From CAWBLP01 sp963789495 (GTDB lineage: Bacteria; Pseudomonadota; Alphaproteobacteria; Acetobacterales; Acetobacteraceae): a stretch of DNA of 64,000 nt. The stretch covers positions 62,001-126,000 of the forward strand of contig CAWBLP010000014.1 of the NCBI GenBank assembly GCA_963789495.1, read 5' to 3'. Positions within the stretch are counted from its first letter, which is position 1. Each line of letters opens with the position of its first letter. Positions 36,563 to 45,152 of this stretch are shown here, one piece after another. A program made the translations under genes and the position numbers. The notes beneath the pieces were generated by a model that was not told the DNA's origin, searched no databases, and saw only the letters and a program-made list of their open reading frames with translations.

Positions 36563-37351
36563 ATGCTGCGCCGCCTACTGCTCGCCTTCCTCCTGATGAC
36601 GCCGGCCATGGCCCGGGCCGAGCCGCCCGCCCTGGTCAACAGCGGCGAAATCGCCTGGGGCATGTCCGCCACCTTCCCGCCGTTCGAGTTCGTCGAAGGC
36701 GGCAAGCCAGTTGGTTTCGATGTCGATCTAGCCGAGTTACTGTCGAAGAAGATGTCGCTCAAGGCCAACATCGGCACGTTCGAGTTCAAGGGGCTGATCC
36801 CTGCCCTGCTGGGCAAGCGCATCGATGCCATCATCAGCGGGATGTACATCAATCCGGATCGCCAGAAGGTCGCCGATTTCGTCCCCTACCTGCTGGTCGG
36901 CAACCAGATCGTCGTGCGCCACGGCAATCCGCTGAACGTATCCGACAAGATGTCGCTGTGCGGCCATCGCGTATCGGCGCCGGTCGGCACCGTGTTCGAG
37001 ACCGCCGCCAACAAGGTGAACGAAGCCTGTGAGGCGGCCGGTAAGCCGAAGCTCACCATGCTGTCGCTCGCCGGCACCACCGCCTGCGCCTTGGCGCTGA
37101 CGCAGGACCGCGCGGACGCGATCATCGTCTCCACCCCCACGGCAGCGTCGCTGCTGCACAGCGCACCGGACAACTACGCCATTGCCGGTGAGCCGTTCGA
37201 CAGCGACACCAAGGTTGGCGTCGCCGTGGCGAAGGACAATCCGGGCCTGCTGGCCGGATTGCAGAAGGCGATGCAGGAGGTTGTTTCTGAAGGCAGCTAC
37301 GAGAAGCTTCTGACCAAGTGGAACCTGCCGAAGAGCGCCTCGCCCTTCTGA
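36563..37351 (+). CDS. Periplasmic substrate-binding protein of a polar-amino-acid-type ABC importer
   Basis: A 262-residue family-3 solute-binding protein. Signal peptide MLRRLLLAFLLMTPAMARA, cleaved near residue 19, then the typical GEIAWGMSATFPPFEFVEGG KPVGFDVDLAELLSKKM and LKANIGTFEFKGLIPALLGK RIDAIISGMYINPDRQKVAD F. Ligands of this class are amino acids, cystine, opines or related compounds, bound through carboxylate and amine contacts. First gene of a five-gene plus-strand operon, with a GGGAG ribosome site. The importer's neighbours (TauD-like dioxygenase and flavin monooxygenase) suggest the ligand is a compound that needs oxidative cleavage. Confidence 0.9.
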   Translation: MLRRLLLAFLLMTPAMARAEPPALVNSGEIAWGMSATFPPFEFVEGGKPVGFDVDLAELLSKKMSLKANIGTFEFKGLIPALLGKRIDAIISGMYINPDRQKVADFVPYLLVGNQIVVRHGNPLNVSDKMSLCGHRVSAPVGTVFETAANKVNEACEAAGKPKLTMLSLAGTTACALALTQDRADAIIVSTPTAASLLHSAPDNYAIAGEPFDSDTKVGVAVAKDNPGLLAGLQKAMQEVVSEGSYEKLLTKWNLPKSASPF

Positions 37352-37373
37352 TCGGCTGAGACGGGCCAGCCCG

Positions 37374-38081
37374 ATGTCGTTGTTCTCACTGCATCTGCTG
37401 CTGCAGTACCTGGTCAGCGCGCAATTCGCATTGGCGGCGCTGACCACGCTCTGGCTCAGCGTCGCCTCGCTGCTCGCCGGCATGCTGATCGGCTTGCTGC
37501 TGGCGGTCGGGCAGGAAGCACCGTTCTATCCGGTGCGCCTGCTCGTGCTGGCCTATCTCTGGCTGTTCCGCGGCACACCGGTGCTGCTGCAACTGGTGTT
37601 CGCCTTCAACGTGCTGCCATCCTTCGGCCTGGTGCTGCCAGGTTTCGCCTGCGCCGTGCTGGCGCTCGGCCTGAACGAAGGCGCGTACATGGCGGAGATC
37701 ATGCGCTCCGGCATTCGCGCCGTCGGCCGCGGCCAGCGCCTGGCCGCACGCGCGCTCGGGTTGGAGGAGCGGCAGATCATGGCCTGGGTGGTGCTGCCGC
37801 AAGCGATGCGCATCATCATTCCGCCGATCGGCAACCAGTTCATCGGCATGCTGAAACTCTCAGCGCTGGTCTCGGTGATCGGCGTGCAGGAACTGCTGCT
37901 GGTCGCCGACCAGACGGCATCGGCGAATTTCCGCTTCCTCGAAACCCTGACCGCTGCCGGCCTTTACTATCTCTTCCTCACCACGGTCTTCATGGGCATC
38001 CAACATCTGATCGAACGCGGCCTGTCGCGTCGCCCGGCCACACGCCGCCGCCTGCCTTCCTCCGAACTGGCACAGCGATGA
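37374..38081 (+). CDS. ABC importer permease (polar-amino-acid type, HisM/GlnP family)
   Basis: A 235-residue inner-membrane permease, about five helices, with the EAA loop EERQIMAWVVLPQAMRIIIP PIGNQFIGMLKLSAL (ATPase-docking) at residues 132-166. The usual N-terminal LTTLWLSVASLLAGMLIGLL and FRGTPVLLQLVF motifs of the HAAT/PAAT permeases are present. It probably forms a homodimer with the ATPase encoded by the next gene, whose ATG overlaps this stop by 4 bp. Belongs with the binding protein 22 bp upstream. Confidence 0.9.
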   Translation: MSLFSLHLLLQYLVSAQFALAALTTLWLSVASLLAGMLIGLLLAVGQEAPFYPVRLLVLAYLWLFRGTPVLLQLVFAFNVLPSFGLVLPGFACAVLALGLNEGAYMAEIMRSGIRAVGRGQRLAARALGLEERQIMAWVVLPQAMRIIIPPIGNQFIGMLKLSALVSVIGVQELLLVADQTASANFRFLETLTAAGLYYLFLTTVFMGIQHLIERGLSRRPATRRRLPSSELAQR

Positions 38082-38815
38082 CCGAGTTGCTGAACGCCGC
38101 CGGGGTGTGGAAACGCTTCGGCACACTCGACGTGCTGCAAGGCGTCGATGTCTCCGTCCATCCCGGCCAATGTCTCGTTCTGCTCGGCCCGTCCGGTTCC
38201 GGCAAATCCACCCTGCTGCGCTGCCTCAACCTGCTGGAACCGGTCACATCAGGCAGCATCCGCTTCCAGGGCCAGGAGATCGCCCAGACCCCGCGCCGCC
38301 AGACCGCCGGCGTTCGTCAGCGCATGGGCATGGTGTTCCAGAATTTCGAGCTGTTCGCGCATCTGACGGCACTCGACAACATCGCGCTGGCACCGATCAA
38401 GGTGAAGCGGATGCCGCGTATGGAGGCACGCGAACAGGCGCACGCGCTGCTGGCACGCGTGCGCCTGCCCGACAAGGCCAATGCCTATCCCGATGAACTG
38501 TCGGGCGGCCAGCAGCAGCGCGTGGCGATCGCACGCGCGCTCGCGATGGAGCCCGCGCTGATGCTGTACGACGAACCGACCAGCGCGCTCGACCCGGAAA
38601 CGGTGGGCGAGGTGCTGCAGGTGATGCAGGATCTGGCGGAAAGCGGCATGACCAGTATCGTCGTCACCCATGAGCTGGGGTTCGCCCGCCGCGCCGCCGA
38701 TGAGGTAATCTTCATAGATCACGGACGGATCGCCCATCACGCCCCGGTGGAGACGTTCTTTTCCTCCGCCGTGCCGGATCGGGTGGAGCGGTTCCTCAGC
38801 CGCATGCAGGCCTGA
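38078..38815 (+). CDS. ABC importer ATPase (polar-amino-acid type)
   Basis: A 245-residue ABC ATPase with Walker A GPSGSGKST (residues 38-46), Q-loop MVFQNFELFAHLTALDN, signature LSGGQQQRVAIARALAMEPA, Walker B LMLYDEPTSALDPE and H-loop IVVTHELGF. It energises import through the permease whose stop overlaps its ATG by 4 bp. Complete and normal length for GlnQ/HisP-type proteins. The following dioxygenase begins 15 bp after its stop, so transport and catabolism are transcribed together. Confidence 0.93.
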   Translation: MTELLNAAGVWKRFGTLDVLQGVDVSVHPGQCLVLLGPSGSGKSTLLRCLNLLEPVTSGSIRFQGQEIAQTPRRQTAGVRQRMGMVFQNFELFAHLTALDNIALAPIKVKRMPRMEAREQAHALLARVRLPDKANAYPDELSGGQQQRVAIARALAMEPALMLYDEPTSALDPETVGEVLQVMQDLAESGMTSIVVTHELGFARRAADEVIFIDHGRIAHHAPVETFFSSAVPDRVERFLSRMQA

Positions 38816-38830
38816 ACAGGAGCGTCCAAC

Positions 38831-39892
38831 ATGGAACACATTCAGCCAATCGAAACCGAGGCGGCCTGGTATGGCGATCAGCTCGCCCGCTCGGAGGCAT
38901 GGCGCCGGCGCCTGACGGAACAGGAAATCGGCGCGTTGGAGCGCGCAACAACTGAATCGCGCGGCATGCAATGTCCCGGCTTCAGCGCGAAATCCTTCCA
39001 GGTGCCGGAACTGGCGCCACTGTTCGCCTGGATGGCGCAGCAACTGGAACACGGACCAGGCGCGGTACGCCTGTCGGGCCTGCCGGTCGGACGGTTCGAA
39101 CCTGACACGCTGAAGCGGCTGTTCTGGGGCTTCTGTGTCAATCTCGGTACGCCGATCTATCAGACGTCGGCTGGCGAAGTTCTCGCCGAGGTGAAGGACG
39201 AGACCGGAACCGGCAAGGCGCTGAGCTATGACAGCGGACAGGGCGCTCTGATCTCGGCCCGCACCGTCGCGCGTTCCACCGGCGCGCTGCGCTTCCATAC
39301 CGACAAATGCGATTTGCTGTCGCTGCTCTGCGCCAGCAATGCGATCGATGGCGGCGTGTCCAAGGTGGTTTCCAGCGTAACCATCCACAACGAGATGGCG
39401 CGCCGGCGTCCCGACCTGCTGCGCGTGTTCTACCAACCGTTCTGGCGCATGCGACCGACCGACGAGGAAGGCGACCGCAGCGACCGGGTGTTTCCCATGC
39501 CGGTGTTCGCGCGCGCCGCGGATGGCAGCTTCACCAGCCAGTATTCGCGCACCTACATCAATCAGGCGCAGGAAGTCGCCGGCGTGCCGCCGCTGACCGA
39601 GGAACAGAACGCGGCGATGGACCTGCTGCACGAAATCGGCGAGGAGGTCTGCCTGTTTGCGCCGTTCGAGACGGGCGACATGCAGTTTATGACCCAGCAT
39701 GTGACCTATCACGGCCGTACTGCCTTCACCGACAGTCCGGCAACCGGCGCCAAGCGCGTGCTGCTGCGGATCTGGCTCTCTCCCCCGTTCAGCCGCCGGC
39801 TGCCGGACGGCCACGCGGTGCAATGGGGCGACACCAGGCCCGGTGCACTACGCGGCGGCGCCCTGGTGGGCCGCAGCGCAATCGCCGCCTGA
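38831..39892 (+). CDS. TauD/TfdA-family Fe(II)/2-oxoglutarate dioxygenase
   Basis: A 353-residue protein. The iron ligands are visible: H156 and D158 in RFHTDKCDLL and the distal H294 in HVTYHGRTAF, with the 2-oxoglutarate-binding Arg expected near R312 in AKRVLLRIWLSPP. TauD-type enzymes hydroxylate taurine, alkylsulfates or related substrates to release sulfite or an aldehyde. In this operon it follows a polar-amino-acid-type importer and precedes a flavin monooxygenase of the NtaA/DszA group, which points to oxidation of an imported amino-acid-like or organosulfur compound. The true substrate is unknown. Confidence 0.88.
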   Translation: MEHIQPIETEAAWYGDQLARSEAWRRRLTEQEIGALERATTESRGMQCPGFSAKSFQVPELAPLFAWMAQQLEHGPGAVRLSGLPVGRFEPDTLKRLFWGFCVNLGTPIYQTSAGEVLAEVKDETGTGKALSYDSGQGALISARTVARSTGALRFHTDKCDLLSLLCASNAIDGGVSKVVSSVTIHNEMARRRPDLLRVFYQPFWRMRPTDEEGDRSDRVFPMPVFARAADGSFTSQYSRTYINQAQEVAGVPPLTEEQNAAMDLLHEIGEEVCLFAPFETGDMQFMTQHVTYHGRTAFTDSPATGAKRVLLRIWLSPPFSRRLPDGHAVQWGDTRPGALRGGALVGRSAIAA

Positions 39893-39914
39893 CTCCAGCC
39901 AACGGACACCGAAC

Positions 39915-41264
39915 ATGACCGCCCAGCGACCCGGCGAGCAGCTCAAGCTCGGCGCATTCTTCCACCCCACCGGCCATCACGTCGCCGCCTGGCTGGATGA
40001 AAGCGCCCAGCTCGACGCCGGCACCAATTTCAGCCACTACCTGCAACTGGCACAGACGGCCGAACGCGGCAGGTTCGACCTGATGTTCCTGGCCGACGCG
40101 CTGGCGGTGCGCGACGGGCGCGCGGACGCCTTGCGGCGCTGGCCGCAATACATGGCGTATTTCGAGCCGCTGACCCTGCTGTCCGCCATCGCACCGCAGA
40201 CCAGCCATCTCGGATTGGTTGCAACCGCAACGACCAGCTACAACGAGCCTTACAATGTCGCGCGCAAATTCGCCTCGCTGGACCTGATCAGCGGCGGGCG
40301 CGCCGGTTGGAACGTGGTGACATCGTCGAACCAATCGGAAGCGTTCAACTTCGGCCGCGACGCGCATTACGAACACGACGCCCGCTACGGCCGAGCGATC
40401 GAGTTCGCCGAGGTGGTGCGGGGTTTGTGGGACAGTTGGGATGACGACGCGTTCCTCCGCGATCGCGCCACGCAGCTCTATTACGATCCGGCCAAGCTGC
40501 ACGAGCTGAACCACAAGGGCACGCATTTCTCGGTGAAAGGCCCGCTCAACGTGGCACGCTCGCCGCAGGGCCAGCCGGTGATCTTCCAGGCCGGCTCTTC
40601 GGAAGTCGGACGGGAGCTGGCCGCGCAGACGGCGGAGGCCGTGTTCACGCCACAGACCGTGCTGCAGGCGGCGCAGGCATTCTACGCCGATCTGAAAGGC
40701 CGCATGCCCCGGTTCGGCCGCCGGCCGGAGCATCTGAAGGTGATGCCCGGATTGAACCCGATCGTTGCGCCGACTTTGGCGGAGGCACAGGACAAGCACG
40801 CCCATCTGCAGTCGCTGATCCATCCCGATGTCGGGCTCGAAGTGCTGTCGTACAGCCTGGGGAAATTCGACCTGCGCGGCTGCGACATCGACGGCCCCTT
40901 GCCGGATGCAGTGGAAGCGCACGGCACCAATGCCGGCCAGACAGGGTTCCGCCAGATCGTGACCTGGGCGCGGGAGGAAAAACTGACCATCCGCCAGCTC
41001 TATCAGCGCTTCGCCGGCGCACGCGGACAGCGGACCGTGGTCGGCACGCCGGCGATGATCGCCGACGAGATGCAGACCTGGTTCGACGGCCATGCGGTGG
41101 ATGGGTTCCTGATCCAGCCTTCAACCTTGCCGGGCGGGCTGGATGATTTCGTGGCGCTGGTGATTCCGGAACTGCAGGACCGCGGCCTGTTCCGCAGCGA
41201 GTATGAAGGCAAGACGCTGCGCGACAATCTGGGCCTGCCGCGCCCGGCCAGCCGCTACGCCTGA
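39915..41264 (+). CDS. NtaA/SnaA/DszA-family FMN-dependent monooxygenase
   Basis: A 449-residue luciferase-like enzyme of the NtaA/SnaA/DszA/SoxA type: KLGAFFHPTGHHVAAW at the start, DLMFLADALAVRDGRADA, TSHLGLVATATTSYNEPYNV ARKFASLDLISGGRAGWNVV TSSN and PVIFQAGSSEVGRELAAQTA EAVF. These enzymes use FMNH2 from a separate reductase to oxidise aminopolycarboxylates, dibenzothiophene or S-containing metabolites. Start ATG 39915 lies 20 bp after the dioxygenase stop. It is the last gene of the operon beginning at 36563. No flavin reductase gene is adjacent, so reduced FMN must come from elsewhere. Confidence 0.9.
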   Translation: MTAQRPGEQLKLGAFFHPTGHHVAAWLDESAQLDAGTNFSHYLQLAQTAERGRFDLMFLADALAVRDGRADALRRWPQYMAYFEPLTLLSAIAPQTSHLGLVATATTSYNEPYNVARKFASLDLISGGRAGWNVVTSSNQSEAFNFGRDAHYEHDARYGRAIEFAEVVRGLWDSWDDDAFLRDRATQLYYDPAKLHELNHKGTHFSVKGPLNVARSPQGQPVIFQAGSSEVGRELAAQTAEAVFTPQTVLQAAQAFYADLKGRMPRFGRRPEHLKVMPGLNPIVAPTLAEAQDKHAHLQSLIHPDVGLEVLSYSLGKFDLRGCDIDGPLPDAVEAHGTNAGQTGFRQIVTWAREEKLTIRQLYQRFAGARGQRTVVGTPAMIADEMQTWFDGHAVDGFLIQPSTLPGGLDDFVALVIPELQDRGLFRSEYEGKTLRDNLGLPRPASRYA

Positions 41265-41302
41265 GCCACGCCGACGCGACGTCGGCGACCGAAAATAGCC
41301 GA

Positions 41303-41734
41303 TCAGCCGACCAGTTGCCGCGCGATCTCGATCACCCGATAGGCTTCGCTCCACAGTTGGTATTCTTCCAACCGGTCGAGTTTCACCCACGCTGCCTCCG
41401 TAACGTCCGTAGCGGCGACGGCATCACCCGCCAGCCAGCGTGCGGCAAAATCGAGGATCGTGTAGTGGAACTGCACGCGGCCCTCGGGGTCGCGACGGAT
41501 GTTGTCGACATGCGCTGCGAAGTGCAGCGGGCCGACGGTCAATCCCGTCTCTTCCAGCAGCTCGCGGCGAGCGGCCTCCTCGACCGTCTCCCCAACCTCC
41601 TGCGCGCCGCCCGGCAGGGTCCAACTGCCGATATTCGGCGGCTTGCCACGCCGCACCAGCAGGACAGACTCCGCCTTCAATACGATGATCCCGATGCCGA
41701 CGATGGGACGGACGGGATACTCGCGGTCGGTCAC
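41303..41734 (-). CDS. NUDIX hydrolase
   Basis: A 143-residue protein with a complete Nudix box, GGAQEVGETVEEAARRELLE ETGL (around residues 39-62), that is G-x5-E-x7-R-E-x2-E-E-x-G. Starts MTDREYPVRPIVGIGIIVLK. It hydrolyses a nucleoside-diphosphate-linked substrate, as ADP-ribose- or MutT-like enzymes do; which one is not visible. Its ATG overlaps the DUF4340 gene's stop by 4 bp, so it is the last gene of the minus-strand ABC/Gld-like operon, perhaps by chance of gene order rather than shared function. Confidence 0.9.
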   Translation of the reverse strand: MTDREYPVRPIVGIGIIVLKAESVLLVRRGKPPNIGSWTLPGGAQEVGETVEEAARRELLEETGLTVGPLHFAAHVDNIRRDPEGRVQFHYTILDFAARWLAGDAVAATDVTEAAWVKLDRLEEYQLWSEAYRVIEIARQLVG

Positions 41735-42867
41735 GGCTTGGCTGGCATCGCGGGGGCCGCGGGCGCCGTGGAACTGTCGGGCGGCGCGGCGGGTGCGGGC
41801 GGCTTTTCCGGTTCCGCCGCCTTCAACGAATCAATGCTGGGCAGCAGCGACTTTTCCTTCCAGGAGCCAAGCTGATAGGTCCAGCCTTTGACCTTCGTCT
41901 CGAGACGATCCGCCTCGGCCTTGGTCTTGTCGTTGCCGGTCACGGCGAAGCGCACCCAGACGTCCTTGTCGGCTGCGGACTTGGCCGCCGCTTCCGGATG
42001 GTTCGGCGCGGGCGGCGGCGGATGGAACACGGTCGCGGTGATCGCCAGGCCATCCGTCGTGGTGAACACCGAGTGCCCGACTTCCGCGTGCGCCTGGTCG
42101 GTGCTTTTGTGCACATCCTGGAAGGTCAGCAGTTCCAGCGCGCGGGCCACATCCTCCTGCTTGTAGTCGTCCAGCTTCGGATGATCGGTGGGCTGCTTCA
42201 GCACCAGCTTGTCCCCGTCGCGGGCGAAGGCCAGCGTGGCGCCGTCGCGCGTCGTTTCCACCGCGGCAATCCTGGCATGGTCGAGATTCATGATATCGCG
42301 ATCAAGCCAGAGTTGCGGGTCGGCGTCCACCTGCAGGCTGCCCTCGGCCAGCCAGCTCTGCGCCTCACCGGGTCGCCGCACGTAGACTTGCTCCGGCACG
42401 TTACCCTGCGTGCGCACGCGGCGATGGCCGACGATCAGCGCAACAATGGGCTTGCCGGTGCCGTCCAGCAGGCGCAGCAGGTTGGACGTGCCGTTGGTGT
42501 CCTTGTCATCCGGGTCCTCGACGCCGAGCTGGGCGTATTTCGTGGGGTCGGCGGTGCGCGGCTCGACCAGGCGCAGTTCGGTCAGGCCGGTGAGCATTTC
42601 GCGCAGCTTGGTGTCCTGCACGGGATACAGGTCACGCTCGACCAGTCCCCAGCTGTCGCCGTGCTTTTCGATGATGACCGGCTTGCCCTGATGGACGATC
42701 TCGATCTTCGTGACCTGTTGCAGTTGGGGCGCCAGGCCGGGAAACACCAACTTGCCCGCGTCGAACGATTGCTGCTCGGTTGGGGCAGTTGTGACGCCGT
42801 AATACCAGCCTCCGCAGAGGGCCACGACGCCGAGGACGACGAGAAACAGAAGGGTACGAGGGCTCAT
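41731..42867 (-). CDS. DUF4340 domain-containing protein
   Basis: A 378-residue protein with one N-terminal membrane segment (residues 5-25, TLLFLVVLGVVALCGGWYYG) and a large extracytoplasmic region. The DUF4340 pattern shows in GKLVFPGLAPQLQQVTKIEI, GDSWGLVERDLYPVQDTKLR EMLTGLTELRLVEPRT and AQSWLAEGSLQVDADPQLWL DRDIMNLD. The C-terminus is Pro/Ala-rich (PAPAAPPDSSTAPAAPAM). DUF4340 proteins are encoded beside Gld-like ABC systems, and the role is thought to be in surface or polysaccharide-related assembly, though unproven. Overlaps by 4 bp with genes on both sides. Confidence 0.85.
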   Translation of the reverse strand: MSPRTLLFLVVLGVVALCGGWYYGVTTAPTEQQSFDAGKLVFPGLAPQLQQVTKIEIVHQGKPVIIEKHGDSWGLVERDLYPVQDTKLREMLTGLTELRLVEPRTADPTKYAQLGVEDPDDKDTNGTSNLLRLLDGTGKPIVALIVGHRRVRTQGNVPEQVYVRRPGEAQSWLAEGSLQVDADPQLWLDRDIMNLDHARIAAVETTRDGATLAFARDGDKLVLKQPTDHPKLDDYKQEDVARALELLTFQDVHKSTDQAHAEVGHSVFTTTDGLAITATVFHPPPPAPNHPEAAAKSAADKDVWVRFAVTGNDKTKAEADRLETKVKGWTYQLGSWKEKSLLPSIDSLKAAEPEKPPAPAAPPDSSTAPAAPAMPAKP

Positions 42868-43244
42868 CGTCCACCGCCTTGGACGGGCTTGTCCCCGCCG
42901 TCAATCTGTAGGGTTGGCCAGTCGGCTGAGGCGTCGGTGCCGGTGGCGCAGGCGCCTGGATCGATGGTGGCGGCTTCCTCTATCGCACCAGACCATGCCG
43001 TGATGCCGGTCCGTTCCAGGACTCCAGCCTGATGCGCCGGGCCGAACCTCCTCGTCGTGCGGGACCTGTTCGGCGGATCGGGTCTTTGCGCCGTGCCGAC
43101 TCCCTCCATCGTACCGAACGAAGGTCCGGCATCCACGGCTTCCTTGCGGGCGGCAGAAAAAGTCGTGGAAGGCGGGCCTGCGCCGACCATGACGGAGACA
43201 AACGGGGCGGCGATGGAGCGGTCAGCCACAACGACGCCCGTCAT
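42864..43244 (-). CDS. Hypothetical protein, 126 aa, coupled on both sides
   Basis: The ATG at 43244 overlaps the stop of the Gld-like gene (ATGA), and its own TGA at 42864 overlaps the ATG of the DUF4340 gene (ATGA). Two exact 4-bp overlaps on both sides suggest a real, translationally coupled gene rather than a chance frame, although the sequence (VVVADRSIAAPFVSVMVGAG ... PDPPNRSRTTRRFGPAHQAG) is low in order-promoting residues. There are no membrane segments or signal. No family recognised. Equally, the space could be a linker whose frame just happens to be open; that the 3' end meets both partners makes it worth testing. Confidence 0.45.
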   Translation of the reverse strand: MTGVVVADRSIAAPFVSVMVGAGPPSTTFSAARKEAVDAGPSFGTMEGVGTAQRPDPPNRSRTTRRFGPAHQAGVLERTGITAWSGAIEEAATIDPGACATGTDASADWPTLQIDGGDKPVQGGGR

Positions 43245-45148
43245 GCCCGTGCCCTCGCGCGCCGCTGGCGCCGCACCAGGCCCAGCACCACCGCGATCAA
43301 AGTCAGCACCGCCGGCACGAGGACGATGTTGAACACCCGCAACTCGGCGCCCAGCCGGGAGATGTCGTGATTAAGCTCCAGCTGCACCGCGCGCAGTTTG
43401 CGCCGTGTCTCCACGACATCGCTGCGCGCCGCATCGATCGCGCTCCGCTGCTCCGGGGTGATCACTGCCTGTACGCTCTGGTCGCTGCCCGGGGAACCGC
43501 CCTGACGCAGCGTACGCAACTGCTTCTCCACATCGTCCAGATGCTTCTGCAATGCCTGCTCGGTCTGGCGGAACTTCGCCTCGGCCTCGCTCTGCATCTC
43601 GTTCACCAGAACGAACGGGTGATTGCTGTCGCCGCGCGCGCGCAACCCGATCAGCGCGTCGCCCCCGGCCAACGTGCCGACCAGATTGGCCACGAACGGC
43701 CCGTTATCGCTGAACGGCATGGCGGTCTGCTGGCCGAAGAAGTCCGACACACGCACCCAGAACCGATCCACCAGGATGTCGGAATCGGCGATCACCACCA
43801 GATTGGCCGGCCCGTCGGTCTTCGCCTTGTAAGCCGGGAAATCTTCGGCCCGCTTCTGGTCCTTTTCCAGCGGCGGTGGGCCGGTGAAGGCGGAGTTCAG
43901 CTCGCCATGCACCCGCGCGGCGATCACCCGCCTGGTGCCATCCGGCTTGAAATCCGCCAGGATCTTGGTCGGGTCCGGCATCTTGACCTTGTCCACCGGG
44001 ATCACGGCGTCGCGCGCGCTGGTCGTCAGCAATGGCGTGAACTCGATGGTGGCCTTGGGCGCCTTCTCGATGAAGCCAGGCGTGGCCACGGTGATCTGCT
44101 GCAGGTCGGCGGTGGCGGGGTCGTTGTGATTGATACCATCGCGGATGTTGAACCACGCGACGTAGTTCACCGCCTGCACGCGTTCATCCGGATTGGCACG
44201 CACCCGCCAGGCGCCGGTCAGGTCGCCCACCACCTTGGTCGGATCGAATTCGATCCCCCAGGCATCGAACAATTTCTTCAGATCGGAATGCGTGTCGGAG
44301 GGCGGCATGCCGCTTTGCGATGGCCGCGCGGCCATCGCCTCGCTCCACGGATCGACCATCACCATCAGCCGGCCGCCACGCATGACGAACTGGTCGATCG
44401 CGTACATCGTCGCATCCGACAGGTTCTGCGCCTCCGCCACCACGAGCACCTGGATATCCGGATCGATCACCTGGGCGTCGGTGGCGACCGTCTTCACCTG
44501 GTTGGTCTGGCGCAGCAGCGTTGCGGAGGCATAGGGCTGGCCGCCGCTGCGTCCTTGCGACATCATCATCAGCCGCGGGTCGCCATCGAGCGGCAGCGAC
44601 GACATCACGCCAATCACCGGGCGCTTCGGGCTGGAGAGTTCGTAGACCAGCTTGGTCAGGTCGTATTCCAGGAAGCGTTCGCGCTCGGGCTGGAAGAAGG
44701 CGATGGTGCGCTCATCGTCCAGCAGGTTGGTGCCGGCCAGGCCGAAATACACCTGTGCCCCGCCCTGATCGAGCGGCACGCCTTGCAGCCCGTAGGCCAG
44801 CGCGTGGTCCTCGGTGTCGCTGAACGGCTCGGGGTCGTAGAACTCCAGCCGCACCTTGCCGTGCGAGGCGGCGGCGTATTCCTGCAGCATCTCCCGCACA
44901 TGGTCGGCATAGGCGCCATAGACCGGCACGGTGGCGCCCAGCCGGCGGGAGTAGAACAGCCGCAGCGTCACCGGATCCTTCAGGTCGGACAGGATCTGCC
45001 GCGTGCCGGCTGACAGCGTGTAGATGTGATTCCGCGTCAGATCGACATGGATACTGGACAGTCGCGCATCGGCGAACAGGTTGATGCCGATGACGATCGC
45101 GGCCACCGCGATGACACCGATGATGGAGGAGAACAGGCGACGACGCAT
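43241..45148 (-). CDS. GldG-like ABC-type auxiliary membrane protein
   Basis: A 635-residue protein. It has an N-terminal membrane helix (residues 7-26, SSIIGVIAVAAIVIGINLFA), a large extracytoplasmic domain, a coiled-coil-prone stretch (EAEAKFRQTEQALQKHLDDV EKQLRTLRQ) and a C-terminal membrane helix (FNIVLVPAVLTLIAVVLGLV). The ABC-type uncharacterised / GldG pattern appears in LSAGTRQILSDLKDPVTLRL FYSRRL, KVRLEFYDPEPFSDTEDHAL and VMSSLPLDGDP. In Bacteroidetes, GldG works with GldA and GldF in gliding; in proteobacteria the related locus is unexplored. ATG 45148 is chosen over the longer frame. Four bp separate its start from the permease stop. Confidence 0.88.
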   Translation of the reverse strand: MRRRLFSSIIGVIAVAAIVIGINLFADARLSSIHVDLTRNHIYTLSAGTRQILSDLKDPVTLRLFYSRRLGATVPVYGAYADHVREMLQEYAAASHGKVRLEFYDPEPFSDTEDHALAYGLQGVPLDQGGAQVYFGLAGTNLLDDERTIAFFQPERERFLEYDLTKLVYELSSPKRPVIGVMSSLPLDGDPRLMMMSQGRSGGQPYASATLLRQTNQVKTVATDAQVIDPDIQVLVVAEAQNLSDATMYAIDQFVMRGGRLMVMVDPWSEAMAARPSQSGMPPSDTHSDLKKLFDAWGIEFDPTKVVGDLTGAWRVRANPDERVQAVNYVAWFNIRDGINHNDPATADLQQITVATPGFIEKAPKATIEFTPLLTTSARDAVIPVDKVKMPDPTKILADFKPDGTRRVIAARVHGELNSAFTGPPPLEKDQKRAEDFPAYKAKTDGPANLVVIADSDILVDRFWVRVSDFFGQQTAMPFSDNGPFVANLVGTLAGGDALIGLRARGDSNHPFVLVNEMQSEAEAKFRQTEQALQKHLDDVEKQLRTLRQGGSPGSDQSVQAVITPEQRSAIDAARSDVVETRRKLRAVQLELNHDISRLGAELRVFNIVLVPAVLTLIAVVLGLVRRQRRARARA

Positions 45149-45152
45149 CGGC

